From assembly GCF_932526225.1 (NCBI RefSeq), contig NC_064038.1, positions 1,676,001 to 1,740,000 of the forward strand: DNA of 64,000 nt, given 5' to 3'. A program made the position numbers and the translations under genes. The notes under the pieces were generated by a model, which searched no databases, was not told the origin of the DNA, and worked only from the letters and a program-made list of their open reading frames with translations. Below are positions 36,614 through 50,755 of this stretch, piece after piece; position 1 is the stretch's first letter, and each line of letters opens with the position of its first letter. The DNA comes from Nematostella vectensis (taxonomy: Eukaryota; Cnidaria; Anthozoa; Actiniaria; Edwardsiidae).

Positions 36614-38770
36614 AAAATCGATACTTAATTATACTGTTCTTGGTGTGTCATGACATAAAAAGAAGGTATAGGGACATTTTTATGTACTCTCAGCATCTTT
36701 GATGTGCTCATGCTTTGTTCAGGATCCTGTACATATTTTATGCACACAAGAACTAACTAGATTCCTTGGATAACTTGATTAAGTAGATTCTAACATAGAG
36801 CATAGCGCTCGATAGATTGATATACCTTTTTTTCCGAGTATACTGTTTTATTTTTCCTAATGTTACTTTTTGGAATTTACATTCGGAAAAAAAATTATCG
36901 ATTGTAACCGTTTGGAGGTTACACTCGTAAAACAAATTCCCGAATGTAACCCTGAAGCTTTTCCCGAATGTAACCTCCAGTCCGATGGTGACTTTGCTTG
37001 GGATAGTTTACGATACCAATAGTATTAAAAGTAATTTTCATTACAATTCCCTTCAGCAATGCCACGTTAGTCTTTCGTTGCGGGCACTTGACTACTAACG
37101 CAGCGACCCGGGTTCGATTCCCGCTGATAGCCTATGTTTATTTCTTAATTTTTTTTTTTAAATATCGATACTTAATTATAGTGTTCTTGGTGTGTCATGA
37201 CATAAAAAGAAGGTATAGGGACATTTTTATGTACTCTCAGCATCTTTGATGTGCTCATGCTTTGTTCAGGATCCTGTACATATTTTATGCACACAAGAAC
37301 TAACTAGATTCCTTGGATAACTTGATTAAGTAGATTCTAACATAGAGCAAAGCGCTCGATAGATTGATATACCTTTTTTTCCGAGTATACTGTTTTATTT
37401 TTCCTAATGTTACTTTTTGGAATTTAAATTCGGAAAAAATATTATCGATTGTAACCTTTTGGAGGTTACACTCGTAAAACAAATTCCCGAATGTAACCCT
37501 GAAGCTTTTCCCGAATGTAACCTCCAGTCCGATGGTGACTTTGCTTGGGATAGTTTACGATACCAATAGTATTAAAAGTAATTTTCATTACAATTCCCTT
37601 CAGCAATGCCACGTTAGTCTTTCGTTGCGGGCACTTGACTACTAACGCAGCGACACGGGTTCGATTCCCGCTGATAGCCTATTTTTTTTCTTTATTTTTT
37701 TTTTTAAATATCGATACTTAATTATACTGTTCTTGGTGTGTCATGACATAAAAAGAAGGTATAGGGACATTTTTATGTACTCTCAGCATCTTTGATGTGC
37801 TCATGCTTTGTTTAGGATCCTGCACATATTTTATGCACACAAGAACTAACTAGATTCCTTGGATAACTTGATTAAGTAGATTCTAACATAGAGCATAGCG
37901 CTCGATAGATTGATATACCTTTTTTTCCGAGTATACTGTTTTATTTTTCCTAATGTTACTTTTTGGAATTTACATTCGGAAAAAAAATTATCGATTGTAA
38001 CCTTTTGGAGGTTACACTCGTAAAACAAATTCCCGAATGTAACCCTGAAGCTTTTCCCGAATGTAACCTCCAGTCCGATGGTGACTTTGCTTGGGATAGT
38101 TTACGATACCAATAGTATTAAAAGTAATTTTCATTACAATTCCCTTCAGCAATGCCACGTTAGTCTTTCGTTGCGGGCACTTGACTACTAACGCAGCGAC
38201 CCGGGTTCGATTCCCGCTGATAGCCTATTTTGTTTTCTTTATTTTTTTTTTTTAAATCGATACTTAATTATACTGTTCTTGGTGTGTCATGACATAAAAA
38301 GAAGGTATAGGGACATTTTTATGTACTCTCAGCATCTTTGATGTGCTAATGCTTTGTTCAGGATCCTGTACATATTTTATGCACACAAGAACTAACTAGA
38401 TTCCTTGGATAACTTGATTAAGTAGATTCTAACATAGAGCATAGCGCTCGATAGATTGATATACCTTTTTTTCCGAGTATACTGTTTTATTTTTCCTAAT
38501 GTTACTTTTTGGAATTTACATTCGGAAAAAAAATATCGATTGTAACCTTTTGGAGGTTACACTCGTAAAACAAATTCCCGAATGTAACCCTGAAGCTTTT
38601 CCCGAATGTAACCTTCAGTCCGATGGTGACTTTGCTTGGGATAGTTTACGATACCAATAGTATTAAAAGTAATTTTCATTACAATTCCCTTCAGCAATGC
38701 CACGTTAGTCTTTCGTTGCGGGCACTTGACTACTAACGCAGCGACCCGGGTTCGATTCCCGCTGATAGCC

Positions 38771-40402
38771 TATTTTTTTTTTCTTTATTTTTTTTTTTTA
38801 ATCGATACTTAATTATACTGTTCTTGGTGTGTCATGACATAAAAAGAAGGTATAGGGACATTTTTATGTACTCTCAGCATCTTTGATGTGCTCATGCTTT
38901 GTTCAGGATCCTGTACATATTTTATGCACACAAGAACTAACTAGATTCCTTGGATAACTTGATTAAGTAGATTCTAACATAGAGCATAGCGCTCGATAGA
39001 TTGATATACCTTTTTTTCCGAGTATACTGTTTTATTTTTCCTAATGTTACTTTTTGGAATTTACATTCGGAAAAAAATTATCAATTGTAACCTTTTGGAG
39101 GTTACACTCGTAAAACAAATTCCCGAATGTAACCCTGAAGCTTTTCCCGAATGTAACCTCCAGTCCGATGGTGACTTTGCTTGGGATAGTTTACGATACC
39201 AATAGTATTAAAAGTAATTTTCATTACAATTCCCTTCAGCAATGCCACGTTAGTCTTTCGTTGCGGGCACTTGACTACTAACGCAGCGACCCGGGTTCGA
39301 TTCCCGCTGATAGCCTATTTTTTTTCTTTATTTTTTTTTAAATATCGATACTTAATTATACTGTTCTTGGTGTGTCATGACATAAAAAGAAGGTATAGGG
39401 ACATTTTTATGTACTCTCAGCATCTTTAATGTGCTCATGCTTTGTTTAGGATCCTGCACATATTTTATGCACACAAGAACTAACTAGATTCCTTGGATAA
39501 CTTGATTAAGTAGATTCTAACATAGAGCATAGCTCTCGATAGATTGATATACCCTTTTTTCCGAGTATACTGTTTTATTTTCCTAATGTTACTTTTTGGA
39601 ATTTACATTCGGAAAAAAAATTATCGATTGTAACCTTTTGGAGGTTACACTCGTAAAACAAATTCCCGAATGTAACCCTGAAGCTTTTCCCGAATGTAAC
39701 CTCCAGTCCGATGGTGACTTTGCTTGGGATAGTTTACGATACCAATAGTATTAAAAGTAATTTTCATTACAATTCCCTTCAGCAATGCCACGTTAGTCTT
39801 TCGTTGCGGGCACTTGACTACTAACGCAGCGACCCGGGTTCGATTCCCGCTGATAGCCTATTTTTTTTCTTTATTTTTTTTTTAAATATCGATACTTAAT
39901 TATACTGTTCTTGGTGTGTCATGACATAAAAAGAAGGTATAGGGACATTTTTATGTACTCTCAGCATCTTTGATGTGCTCATGCTTTGTTTAGGATCCTG
40001 CACATATTTTATGCACACAAGAACTAACTAGATTCCTTGGATAACTTGATTAAGTAGATTCTAACATAGAGCATAGCTCTCGATAGATTGATATACCCTT
40101 TTTTCCGAGTATACTGTTTTATTTTCCTAATGTTACTTTTTGGAATTTACATTCGGAAAAAAAATTATCGATTGTAACCTTTTGGAGGTTACACTCGTAA
40201 AACAAATTCCCGAATGTAACCCTGAAGCTTTTCCCGAATGTAACCTCCAGTCCGATGGTGACTTTGCTTGGGATAATTTACGATACCAATAGTATTAAAA
40301 GTAATTTTCATTACAATTCCCTTCAGCAATGCCACGTTAGTCTTTCGTTGCGGGCACTTGACTACTAACGCAGCGACCCGGGTTCGGTTCCCGCTGATAG
40401 CC
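38771..40402 (+). repeat. Monomers M73-M75, entry to third block version
   Basis: Monomer ends are at 39315, 39858 and 40402. M73 starts like M21 and M35 (long T-tract running into TTAATCGAT) but carries TATCAATTG of M22 and M37, so it looks like a fusion of two neighbouring unit types. M74-M75 repeat M32-M33. M75 has the CCTTTTTTTTT variant directly after its tRNA-like end. Confidence 0.83.
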
Positions 40403-43400
40403 TTTTTTTTTTTCTTTATTTTTTTTTTTAAATATCGATACTTAATTATACTGTTCTTGGTGTGTCATGACATAAAAAGAAGGTATAGGGACATTTTTAT
40501 GTACTCTCAGCATCTTTGATGTGCTCATGCTTTGTTCAGGATCCTGTACATATTTTATGCACACAAGAACTAACTAGATTCCTTGGATAACTTGATTAAG
40601 TAGATTCTAACATAGAGCATAGCGCTCGATAGATTGATATACCTTTTTTTCCGAGTATACTGTTTTATTTTTCCTAATGTTACTTTTTGGAATTTACATT
40701 CGGAAAAAAAATTATCGATTGTAACCTTTTGGAGGTTACACTCGTAAAACAAATTCCCGAATGTAACCCTGAAGCTTTTCCCGAATGTAACCTCCAGTCC
40801 GATGGTGACTTTGGTTGGGATAGTTTACGATACCAATAGTATTAAAAGTAATTTTCATTACAATTCCCTTCAGCAATGCCACGTTAGTCTTTCGTTGCGG
40901 GCACTTGACTACTAACGCAGCTACCCGGGTTCGATTCCCGCTGATAGCCTATTTTTTTTTCTTTATTTATTTTGTTAAATATCGATACTTAATTATACTG
41001 TTCTTGGTGTGTCATGACATAAAAAGAAGGTATAGGGACATTTTTATGTACTCTCAGCATCTTTGATGTGCTCATGCTTTGTTCAGGATCCTGTACATAT
41101 TTTATGCACACAAGAACTAACTAGATTCCTTGGATAACTTGATTAAGTAGATTCTAACATAGAGCATAGCGCTCGATAGATTGATATACCTTTTTTTCCG
41201 AGTATACTGTTTTATTTTTCCTAATGTTACTTTTTGGAATTTACATTCGGAAAAAAATTATCAATTGTAACCTTTTGGAGGTTACACTCGTAAAACAAAT
41301 TCCCGAATGTAACCCTGAAGCTTTTCCCGAATGTAACCTCCAGTCCGATGGTGACTTTGCTTGGGATAGTTTACGATACCAATAGTATTAAAAGTAATTT
41401 TCATTACAATTCCCTTCAGCAATGCCACGTTAGTCTTTCGTTGCGGGCACTTGACTACTAACGCAGCGACCCGGGTTCGATTCCCGCTGATAGCCTATTT
41501 TTTTTCTTTATTTTTTTTAAAATATCGATACTTAATTATACTGTTCTTGGTGTGTCATGACATAAAAAGAAGGTATAGGGACATTTTTATGTACTCTCAG
41601 CATCTTTGATGTGCTCATGCTTTGTTTAGGATCCTGCACATATTTTATGCACACAAGAACTAACTAGATTCCTTGGATAACTTGATTAAGTAGATTCTAA
41701 CATAGAGCATAGCTCTCGATAGATTGATATACCCTTTTTTCCGAGTATACTGTTTTATTTTCCTAATGTTACTTTTTGGAATTTACATTCGGAAAAAAAA
41801 TTATCGATTGTAACCTTTTGGAGGTTACACTCGTAAAACAAATTCCCGAATGTAACCCTGAAGCTTTTCCCGAATGTAACCTCCAGTCCGATGGTGACTT
41901 TGCTTGGGATAGTTTACGATACCAATAGTATTAAAAGTAATTTTCATTACAATTCCCTTCAGCAATGCCACGTTAGTCTTTCGTTGCGGGCACTTGACTA
42001 CTAACGCAGCGACCCGGGTTCGATTCCCGCTGATAGCCTATTTTTTTTCTTTATTTTTTTTAAAATATCGATACTTAATTATACTGTTCTTGGTGTGTCA
42101 TGACATAAAAAGAAGGTATAGGGACATTTTTATGTACTCTCAGCATCTTTGATGTGCTCATGCTTTGTTTAGGATCCTGCACATATTTTATGCACACAAG
42201 AACTAACTAGATTCCTTGGATAACTTGATTAAGTAGATTCTAACATAGAGCATAGCTCTCGATAGATTGATATACCCTTTTTTCCGAGTATACTGTTTTA
42301 TTTTCCTAATGTTACTTTTTGGAATTTACATTCGGAAAAAAAATTATCGATTGTAACCTTTTGGAGGTTACACTCGTAAAACAAATTCCCGAATGTAACC
42401 CTGAAGCTTTTCCCGAATGTAACCTCCAGTCCGATGGTGACTTTGCTTGGGATAGTTTACGATACCAATAGTATTAAAAGTAATTTTCATTACAATTCCC
42501 TTCAGCAATGCCACGTTAGTCTTTCGTTGCGGGCACTTGACTACTAACGCAGCTACCCGGGTTCGATTCCCGCTGATAGACTATTTTTTTTTCTTTATTT
42601 ATTTTTTTTTAAATCGATACTTAATTATACTGTTCTTGGTATGTCATGACATAAAAAGAAGGTATAGGGACATTTTTATGTACTCTCAGCACCTTTGATG
42701 TGCTCATGCTTTGTTCAGGATCCTGCACATATTTTATGCACACAAGAACTAACTAGATTCCTTGGATAACTTGATTAAGTAGATTCTAACATAGAGCATA
42801 GCGCTCGATAGATTGATATACCTTTTTTTCCGAGTATACTGTTTCATTTTTCCTAATTTTCCTTTTTGGAATTTACATTCGGAAAAAATTATCTATTGTA
42901 ACCTTTTGGAGGTTACACTCGTAAAACAAATTCCCGAATGTAACCCTGAAGCTTTTCCCGAATGTAACCTCCAGTCCGATGGTGACTTTGCTTGGGATAG
43001 TTTACGATACCAATAGTATTAAAAGTAATTTTCATTACAATTCCCTTCAGCAATGCCACGTTAGTCTTTCGTTGCGGGCACTTGACTACTAACGCAGCGA
43101 CCCGGGTTCGATTCCCGCTGATAGCCTATTTTTTTCTTCTTTCTTTTTTTTTTTTAAATATCGATACTTAATTATACTGTTCTTGGTGTGTCATGACATA
43201 AAAAGAAGGTATAGGGACATTTTTATGTACTCTCAGCATCTTTGATGTGCTCATGCTTTGTTCAGGATCCTGTACATATTTTATTCTCACAAGAACTAAC
43301 TAGATTCCTTGGATAACTTGATTAAGTAGATTCTAACATAGAGCATAGCGCTCGATAGATTGATATACCTCTTTTTCCGAGTATACTGTTTTACTTTCCT

Positions 43401-44219
43401 AATGTTACTTTTTGGAATTTACATTTGGAAAAAAAATTATCGATTGTAACCTTTTGGAGGTTACACTCGTAAAACAAATTCCCGAATGTAACCCTGAAGC
43501 TTTTCCCGAATGTAACCTCCAGTCCGATGGTGACTTTGCTTGGGATAGTTTACGATACCAATAGTATTAAAAGTAATTTTCATTACAATTCCCTTCAGCA
43601 ATGCCACGTTAGTCTTTCGTTGAGGGCACTTGACTACTAACGCAGCTACCCGGGTTCGAATCCCGCTGATAGCCTATTTTTTTTTCTTTATTTTTTTTTT
43701 AAAAATCGATACTTAATTATACTGTTCTTGGTGTGTCATGACATAAAAAGAAGGTATAGGGACATTTTTATGTACTCTCAGCATCTTTGATATGCTCATG
43801 CTTTGTTCAGGATCCTGTACATATTTTATGCACACAAGAACTAACTAGATTCCTTGGATAACTTGATTAAGTAGATTCTAACATAGAGCATAGCGCTCGA
43901 TAGATTGATATACCTTTTTTTCCGAGTATACTGTTTTATTTTTCCTAATGTTACTTTTTGGAATTTACATTCGGAAAAACATTATCGATTGTAACCTTTT
44001 GGAGGTTACACTCGTAAAACAAATTCCCGAATGTAACCCTGAAGCTTTTCCCGAATGTAACCTCCAGTCCGATGGTGACTTTGCTTGGGATAGTTTACGA
44101 TACCAATAGTATTAAAAGTAATTTTCATTACAATTCCCTTCAGCAATACCACGTTAGTCTTTCGTTGCGGGCACTTGACTACTAACGCAGCGACACGGGT
44201 TCGATTCCCGCTGATAGCC

Positions 44220-45309
44220 TATTTTTTTTCTTTATTCTTTTTTTAAATATCGATACTTAATTATACTGTTCTTGGTGTGTCATGACATAAAAAGAAGGTA
44301 TAGGGACATTTTTATGTACTCTCAGCATCTTTGATGTGCTCATGCTTTGTTTAGGATCCTGCACATATTTTATGCACACAAGAACTAACTAGATTCCTTG
44401 GATAACTTGATTAAGTAGATTCTAACATAGAGCATAGCGCTCGATAGATTGATATACCTTTTTTTCCGAGTATACTGTTTTATTTTTCCTAATGTTACTT
44501 TTTGGAATTTACATTGGGAAAAAAAATTATCGATTGTAACCTTTTGGAGGTTACACTCGTAAAACAAATTCCCGAATGTAACCCTGAAGCTTTTCCCGAA
44601 TGTAACCTCCAGTCCGATGGTGACTTTGCTTGGGATAGTTTACGATACCAATAGTATTAAAAGTAATTTTCATTACAATTCCCTTCAGCAATACCACGTT
44701 AGTCTTTCGTTGCGGGCACTTGACTACTAACGCAGCGACACGGGTTCGATTCCCGCTGATAGCCTATTTTTTTTCTTTATTCTTTTTTTAAATATCGATA
44801 CTTAATTATACTGTTCTTGGTGTGTCATGACATAAAAAGAAGGTATAGGGACATTTTTATGTACTCTCAGCATCTTTGATGTGCTCATGCTTTGTTTAGG
44901 ATCCTGCACATATTTTATGCACACAAGAACTAACTAGATTCCTTGGATAACTTGATTAAGTAGATTCTAACATAGAGCATAGCGCTCGATAGATTGATAT
45001 ACCTTTTTTTCCGAGTATACTGTTTTATTTTTCCTAATGTTACTTTTTGGAATTTACATTGGGAAAAAAAATTATCGATTGTAACCTTTTGGAGGTTACA
45101 CTCGTAAAACAAATTCCCGAATGTAACCCTGAAGCTTTTCCCGAATGTAACCTCCAGTCCGATGGTGACTTTGCTTGGGACAGTTTACGATACCAATAGT
45201 ATTAAAAGTAATTTTCATTACAATTCCCTTCAGCAATGCCACGTTAGTCTTTCGTTGCGGGCACTTGACTACTAACGCAGCGACCCGGGTTCGATTCTTG
45301 CTGATAGCC
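44220..45309 (+). repeat. Near-identical tandem twin monomers M83 and M84
   Basis: Both units share ACATTGGG, CTTTATTCTTTTTTT and TTTAGGATCCTGCAC at an offset of 545 bp. They differ in CAGCAATACC versus CAGCAATGCC, and M84 has GACAGTTTACG and the box B variant GGTTCGATTCT. This looks like a recent single-monomer duplication. Confidence 0.82.
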
Positions 45310-47478
45310 TATTTTTTTTCTTTATTTTTTTTTTAAATCGATACTTAATTATACTGTTCTTGGTGTGTCATGACATAAAAAGAAGGTATAGGGACATTTT
45401 TATGTACTCTCAGCATCTTTGATGTGCTCATGCTTTGTTCAGGATCCTGAACATATTTTATGCACACAAGAACTAACTAGATTCTTTGGATAACTTGATT
45501 AAGTAGATTCTAACATAGAGCATAGCGCTCGATAGATTGATATACCTTTTTTTCCGAGTATACTGTTTTATTTTTCCTAATTTTCCTTTTTGGAATTTAC
45601 ATTCGGAAAAAAATTATCGATTGTAACCTTTTGGAGGTTACACTCGTAAAACAAATTCCCGAATGTAACCCTGAAGCTTTTCCCGAATGTAACCTCCAGT
45701 CCGATGGTGACTTTGCTTGGGATAGTTTACGATACCAATAGTATTAAAAGTAATTTTCATTACAATTCCCTTCAGCAATGCCACGTTAGTCTTTCGTTGC
45801 GGGCACTTGACTACTAACGCAGCGACCCGGGTTCGATTCCCGCTGATAGCCTATTTTTTTTCTTTATTTTTTTTTTTAAATCGATACTTAATTATACTGT
45901 TCTTGGTGCGTCATGACATAAAAAGAAGGTATAGGGACATTTTTATGTACTCTCAGCATCTTTGATGTGCTCATGCTTTGTTCAGGATCCTGAACATATT
46001 TTATGCACACAAGAACTAACTAGATTCCTTGGATAACTTGATTAAGTAGATTCTAACATAGAGCATAGCGCTCGATAGATTGATATACCTTTTTTCCGAG
46101 TATACTGTTTTATTTTTCCTAATTTTACTTTTTGGAATTTACATTCGGAAAAACATTATCGATTGTAACCTTTTGGAGGTTACACTCGTAAAACAAATTC
46201 CCGAATGTAACCCTGAAGCTTTTCCCGAATGTAACCTCCAGTCCGATGGTGACTTTGCTTGGGATAGTTTACGATACCAATAGTATTAAAAGTAATTTTC
46301 ATTACAATTCCCTTCAGCAATGCCACGTTAGTCTTTCGTTGCGGGCACTTGACTACTAACGCAGCGACCCGGGTTCGATTCCCGCTGATAGCCTATTTTT
46401 TTTCTTTATTTTTTTTTTAAATCGATACTTAATTATACTGTTCTTGGTGTGTCATGACATAAAAAGAAGGTATAGGGACATTTTTATGTACTCTCAGCAT
46501 CTTTGATGTGCTCATGCTTTGTTCAGGATCCTGAACATATTTTATGCACACAAGAACTAACTAGATTCTTTGGATAACTTGATTAAGTAGATTCTAACAT
46601 AGAGCATAGCGCTCGATAGATTGATATACCTTTTTTTCCGAGTATACTGTTTTATTTTTCCTAATTTTCCTTTTTGGAATTTACATTCGGAAAAAAATTA
46701 TCGATTGTAACCTTTTGGAGGTTACACTCGTAAAACAAATTCCCGAATGTAACCCTGAAGCTTTTCCCGAATGTAACCTCCAGTCCGATGGTGACTTTGC
46801 TTGGGATAGTTTACGATACCAATAGTATTAAAAGTAATTTTCATTACAATTCCCTTCAGCAATGCCACGTTAGTCTTTCGTTGCGGGCACTTGACTACTA
46901 ACGCAGCGACCCGGGTTCGATTCCCGCTGATAGCCTATTTTTTTTCTTTATTTTTTTTTTTAAATCGATACTTAATTATACTGTTCTTGGTGCGTCATGA
47001 CATAAAAAGAAGGTATAGGGACATTTTTATGTACTCTCAGCATCTTTGATGTGCTCATGCTTTGTTCAGGATCCTGAACATATTTTATGCACACAAGAAC
47101 TAACTAGATTCCTTGGATAACTTGATTAAGTAGATTCTAACATAGAGCATAGCGCTCGATAGATTGATATACCTTTTTTTCCGAGTATACTGTTTTATTT
47201 TTCCTAATTTTCCTTTTTGGAATTTACATTCGGAAAAAAATTATCGATTGTAACCTTTTGGAGGTTACACTCGTAAAACAAATTCCCGAATGTAACCCTG
47301 AAGCTTTTCCCGAATGTAACCTCCAGTCCGATGGTGACTTTGCTTGGGATAGTTTACGATACCAATAGTATTAAAAGTAATTTTCATTACAATTCCCTTC
47401 AGCAATGCCACGTTAGTCTTTCGTTGCGGGCACTTGACTACTAACGCAGCGACCCGGGTTCGATTCCCGCTGATAGCC
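45310..47478 (+). repeat. Dimeric higher-order repeat (M85-M86, M87-M88)
   Basis: Two consecutive dimers have an offset of 1084 bp. The first member of each has GATTCTTTGGATAAC and CTAATTTTCC. The second has GGTGCGTCATG. All four carry the long BamHI-centred palindrome TGTTCAGGATCCTGAACA. M86 differs from M88 in CTAATTTTAC and AAACATTATC, so one dimer member was changed after or during duplication. Confidence 0.82.
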
Positions 47479-49114
47479 TATTTTTTTTTCTTTATTTTTT
47501 TTTTTAAATATCGATACTTAATTATACTGTTCTTGGTGTGTCATGACATAAAAAGAAGGTATAGGAACATTTTTATGTACTCTCAGCATCTTTGATGTGC
47601 TCATGCTTTGTTCAGGATCCTGTACATATTTTATGCACACAAGAACTAACTAGATTCCTTGGATAACTTGATTAAGTAGATTCTAACATAGAGCATAGCG
47701 CTCGATAGATTGATATACCTTTTTTCCGAGTATACTGTTTTATTTTTCCTAATGTTACTTTTTGGAAATTACATTCGGAAAAAAAATTATCGATTGTAAC
47801 CTTTTGTAGGTTACACTCGTAAAACAAATTCCCGAATGTAACCCTGAAGCTTTTCCCGAATGTAACCTCCAGTCCGATGGTGACTTTAGTTGGGATAGTT
47901 TACGATACAAATAGTATTAAAAGTAATTTTCATTACAATTCCCTTCAGCAATGCCACGTTAGTCTTTCGTTGCGGGCACTTGACTACTAACGCAGCGACC
48001 CGGGTTCGATTCCCGCTGATAGCCTATTTTTTTTTCTTTATTTTTTTTTTAAATATCGATACTTAATTATACTGTTCTTGGTGTGTCATGACATAAAAAG
48101 AAGGTATAGGGACATTTTTATGTACTCTCAGCATCTTTGATGTGCTCATGCTTTGTTCAGGATCCTGTACATATTTTATGCACACAAGAACTAACTAGAT
48201 TCCTTGGATAACTTGATTAAGTAGATTCTAACATAGAGCATAGCGCTCGATAGATTGATATACCTTTTTTCCGAGTATACTGTTTTATTTTTCCTATTGT
48301 TACTTTTTGTAAATTACATTCGGAAAAAAAATTATCGATTGTAACCTTTTGTAGGTTACACTCGTAAAACAAATTCCCGAATGTAACCCTGAAGCTTTTC
48401 CCGAATGTAACCTCCAGTCCGATGGTGACTTTGGTTGGGATAGTTTACGATACCAATAGTATTAAAAGTAATTTTCATTTCAATTCCCTTCAGCAAATCC
48501 ACGTTAGTCTTTCGTTGCGGACACTTGACTACTAACGCAGCGACCCGGGTTCGATTCCCGCTGATAGCCTATTTTTTTTCTTTATTTTTCTTTTAAATAT
48601 CGATACTTAATTATACTGTTCTTGGTGTGTCATGACATAAAAAGAAGGTATAGGGACATTTTTATGTACTCTCAGCATCTTTGATGTGCTCATGCTTTGT
48701 TTAGGATCCTGCACATATTTTATGCACACAAGAACTAACTAGATTCCTTGAAGAACTTGATTAAGTAGATTCTAACATAGAGCATAGCGCTCGATAGATT
48801 GATATACCTTTTTTTCCGAGTATACTGTTTTATTTTTCCTAATGTTACTTTTTGGAATTTACATTCGGAAAAAAAATTATCGATTGTAACCTTTTGGAGG
48901 TTACACTCGTAAAACAAATTCCCGAATGTAACCCTGAAGCTTTTCCCGAATGTAACCTCCAGTCCGATGGTGACTTTGCTTGGGATAGTTTACGATACCA
49001 ATAGTATTAAAAGTAATTTTCATTACAATTCCCTTCAGCAATGCCACGTTAGTCTTTCGTTGCGGGCACTTGACTACTAACGCAGCGACCCGGGTTCGAT
49101 TCCCGCTGATAGCC

Positions 49115-50755
49115 TATTTTTTTTTTCTTTATTTTTTTTTTTAAAATATCGATACTTAATTATACTGTTCTTGGTGTGTCATGACATAAAAAGAAGGTAT
49201 AGGGACATTTTTATGTACTCTCAGCATCTTTGATGTGCTCATGCTTTGTTCAGGATCCTGTACATATTTTATGCACACAAGAACTAACTAGATTCCTTGG
49301 ATAACTTGATTAAGTAGATTCTTACATAGAGCATAGCGCTCGATAGATTGATATACCTTTTTTTCCGAGTATACTGTTTTACTTTCCTAATTTTCCTTTT
49401 TGGAATTTACATTTGGAAAAAAAATTATCGATTGTAACCTTTTGGAGGTTACACTCGTAAAACAAATTCCCGAATGTAACCCTGAAGCTTTTCCCGAATG
49501 TAACCTCCAGTCCGATGGTGACTTTGCTTGGGATAGTTTACGATACCAATAGTATTAAAAGTAATTTTCATTACAATTCCCTTCAGCAATGCCACGTTAG
49601 TCTTTCGTTGCGGGCACTTGACTACTAACGCATCGACCCGGGTTCGATTCCCGCTGATAGCCTATTTTTTTTTCTTTATTTGTTTTTTTTAAAAATCGAT
49701 ACTTAATTATACTGTTCTTGGTGTGTCATGACATAAAAAGAAGGTATAGGGACATTTTTATGTACTCTCAGCATCTTTGATATGCTCATGCTTTGTTCAG
49801 GATCCTGTACATATTTTATGCACACAAGAACTAACTAGATTCCTTGGATAACTTGATTAAGTAGATTCTAACATAGAGCATAGCGCTCGATAGATTGATA
49901 TACCTTTTTTTCCGAGTATACTGTTTTATTTTTCCTAATGTTACTTTTTGGAATTTACATTCGGAAAAAAAATTATCGATTGTAACCTTTTGGAGGTTAC
50001 ACTCGTAAAACAAATTCCCGAATGTAACCCTGAAGCTTTTCCCGAATGTAACCTCCAGTCCGATGGTGACTTTGCTTGGGATAGTTTACGATACCAATAG
50101 TATTAAAAGTAATTTTCATTACAATTCCCTTCAGCAATGCCACGTTAGTCTTTCGTTGCGGGCACTTGACTACTAACGCAGCGACCCGGGTTCGATTCCC
50201 GCTGATAGCCTATTTTTTTTCTTTATTTTTTTTTTTTTAAATCGATACTTAATTATACTGTTCTTGGTGTGTCATGACATAAAAAGAAGGTATAGGGACA
50301 TTTTTATGTACTCTCAGCATCTTTGATGTGCTCATGCTTTGTTCAGGATCCTGTACATATTTTATGCACACAAGAACTAACTAGATTCCTTGGATAACTT
50401 GATTAAGTAGATTCTAACATAGAGCATAGCACTCGATAGATTGATATACCTTTTTTCCGAGTATACTGTTTTATTTTTCCTAATGTTACTTTTTGGAATT
50501 TACATTCGGAAAAAAAATTATCGATTGTAACCTTTTGGAGGTTACACTCGTAAAACAAATTCCCGAATGTAACCCTGAAGCTTTTCCCGAATGTAACCTC
50601 CAGTCCGATTGTGACTTTGCTTAGGATAGTTTACGATACCAATAGTATTAAAAGTAATTTTCATTACAATTCCCTTCAGCAATGCCACGTTAGTCTTTCG
50701 TTGCGGGCACTTGACTACTAACGCAGCGACCCGGGTTCGATTCCCGCTGATAGCC
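49115..50755 (+). repeat. Monomers M92-M94, linker segment
   Basis: Monomer ends are at 49662, 50210 and 50755. M92-M93 resemble M25-M26 (ACTTTCC and ACATTTGG, then GATATGCTC). M92 has GCATCGACCC in place of GCAGCGACCC. M94 carries GATTGTGACTTTGCTTAGG, otherwise typical of units such as M53 and M97. Confidence 0.82.

Larger units (their letters stand above)
35494..38770 (+). repeat. Monomers M67-M72, including five-monomer block copy B
   Basis: Monomer ends are at 36040, 36586, 37132, 37679, 38225 and 38770. M68-M72 are the second copy of 24059-26788. M67 is a junction unit. Its first part has CTAAATTGATTCC, shared with M111 (offset 23,971 bp), and its last part has TTTTAATTACAATT and GGTTCGGTTCC, shared with M45 (offset 11,982 bp). 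M69 has a point change at GAGCAAAGC. Confidence 0.86.
40403..49114 (+). repeat. Expanded third version of the twelve-monomer block (M76-M91)
   Basis: Monomer ends are at 40949, 41495, 42038, 42581, 43126, 43674, 44219, 44764, 45309, 45851, 46393, 46935, 47478, 48024, 48569 and 49114. The marker order of copies 1 and 2 returns: TATCAATTG in M77, TAGCTCTCGAT in M78-M79, GGTATGTCATG in M80, ACATTTGG in M81, AACATTATCG in M82, TATAGGAACAT in M89, GCGGACAC in M90, GAAGAACTTG in M91. The block is longer because of local duplications: an extra TAGCTCTCGAT unit, the twin M83/M84 (both ACATTGGG), and the dimer repeat M85-M86/M87-M88. Confidence 0.87.
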
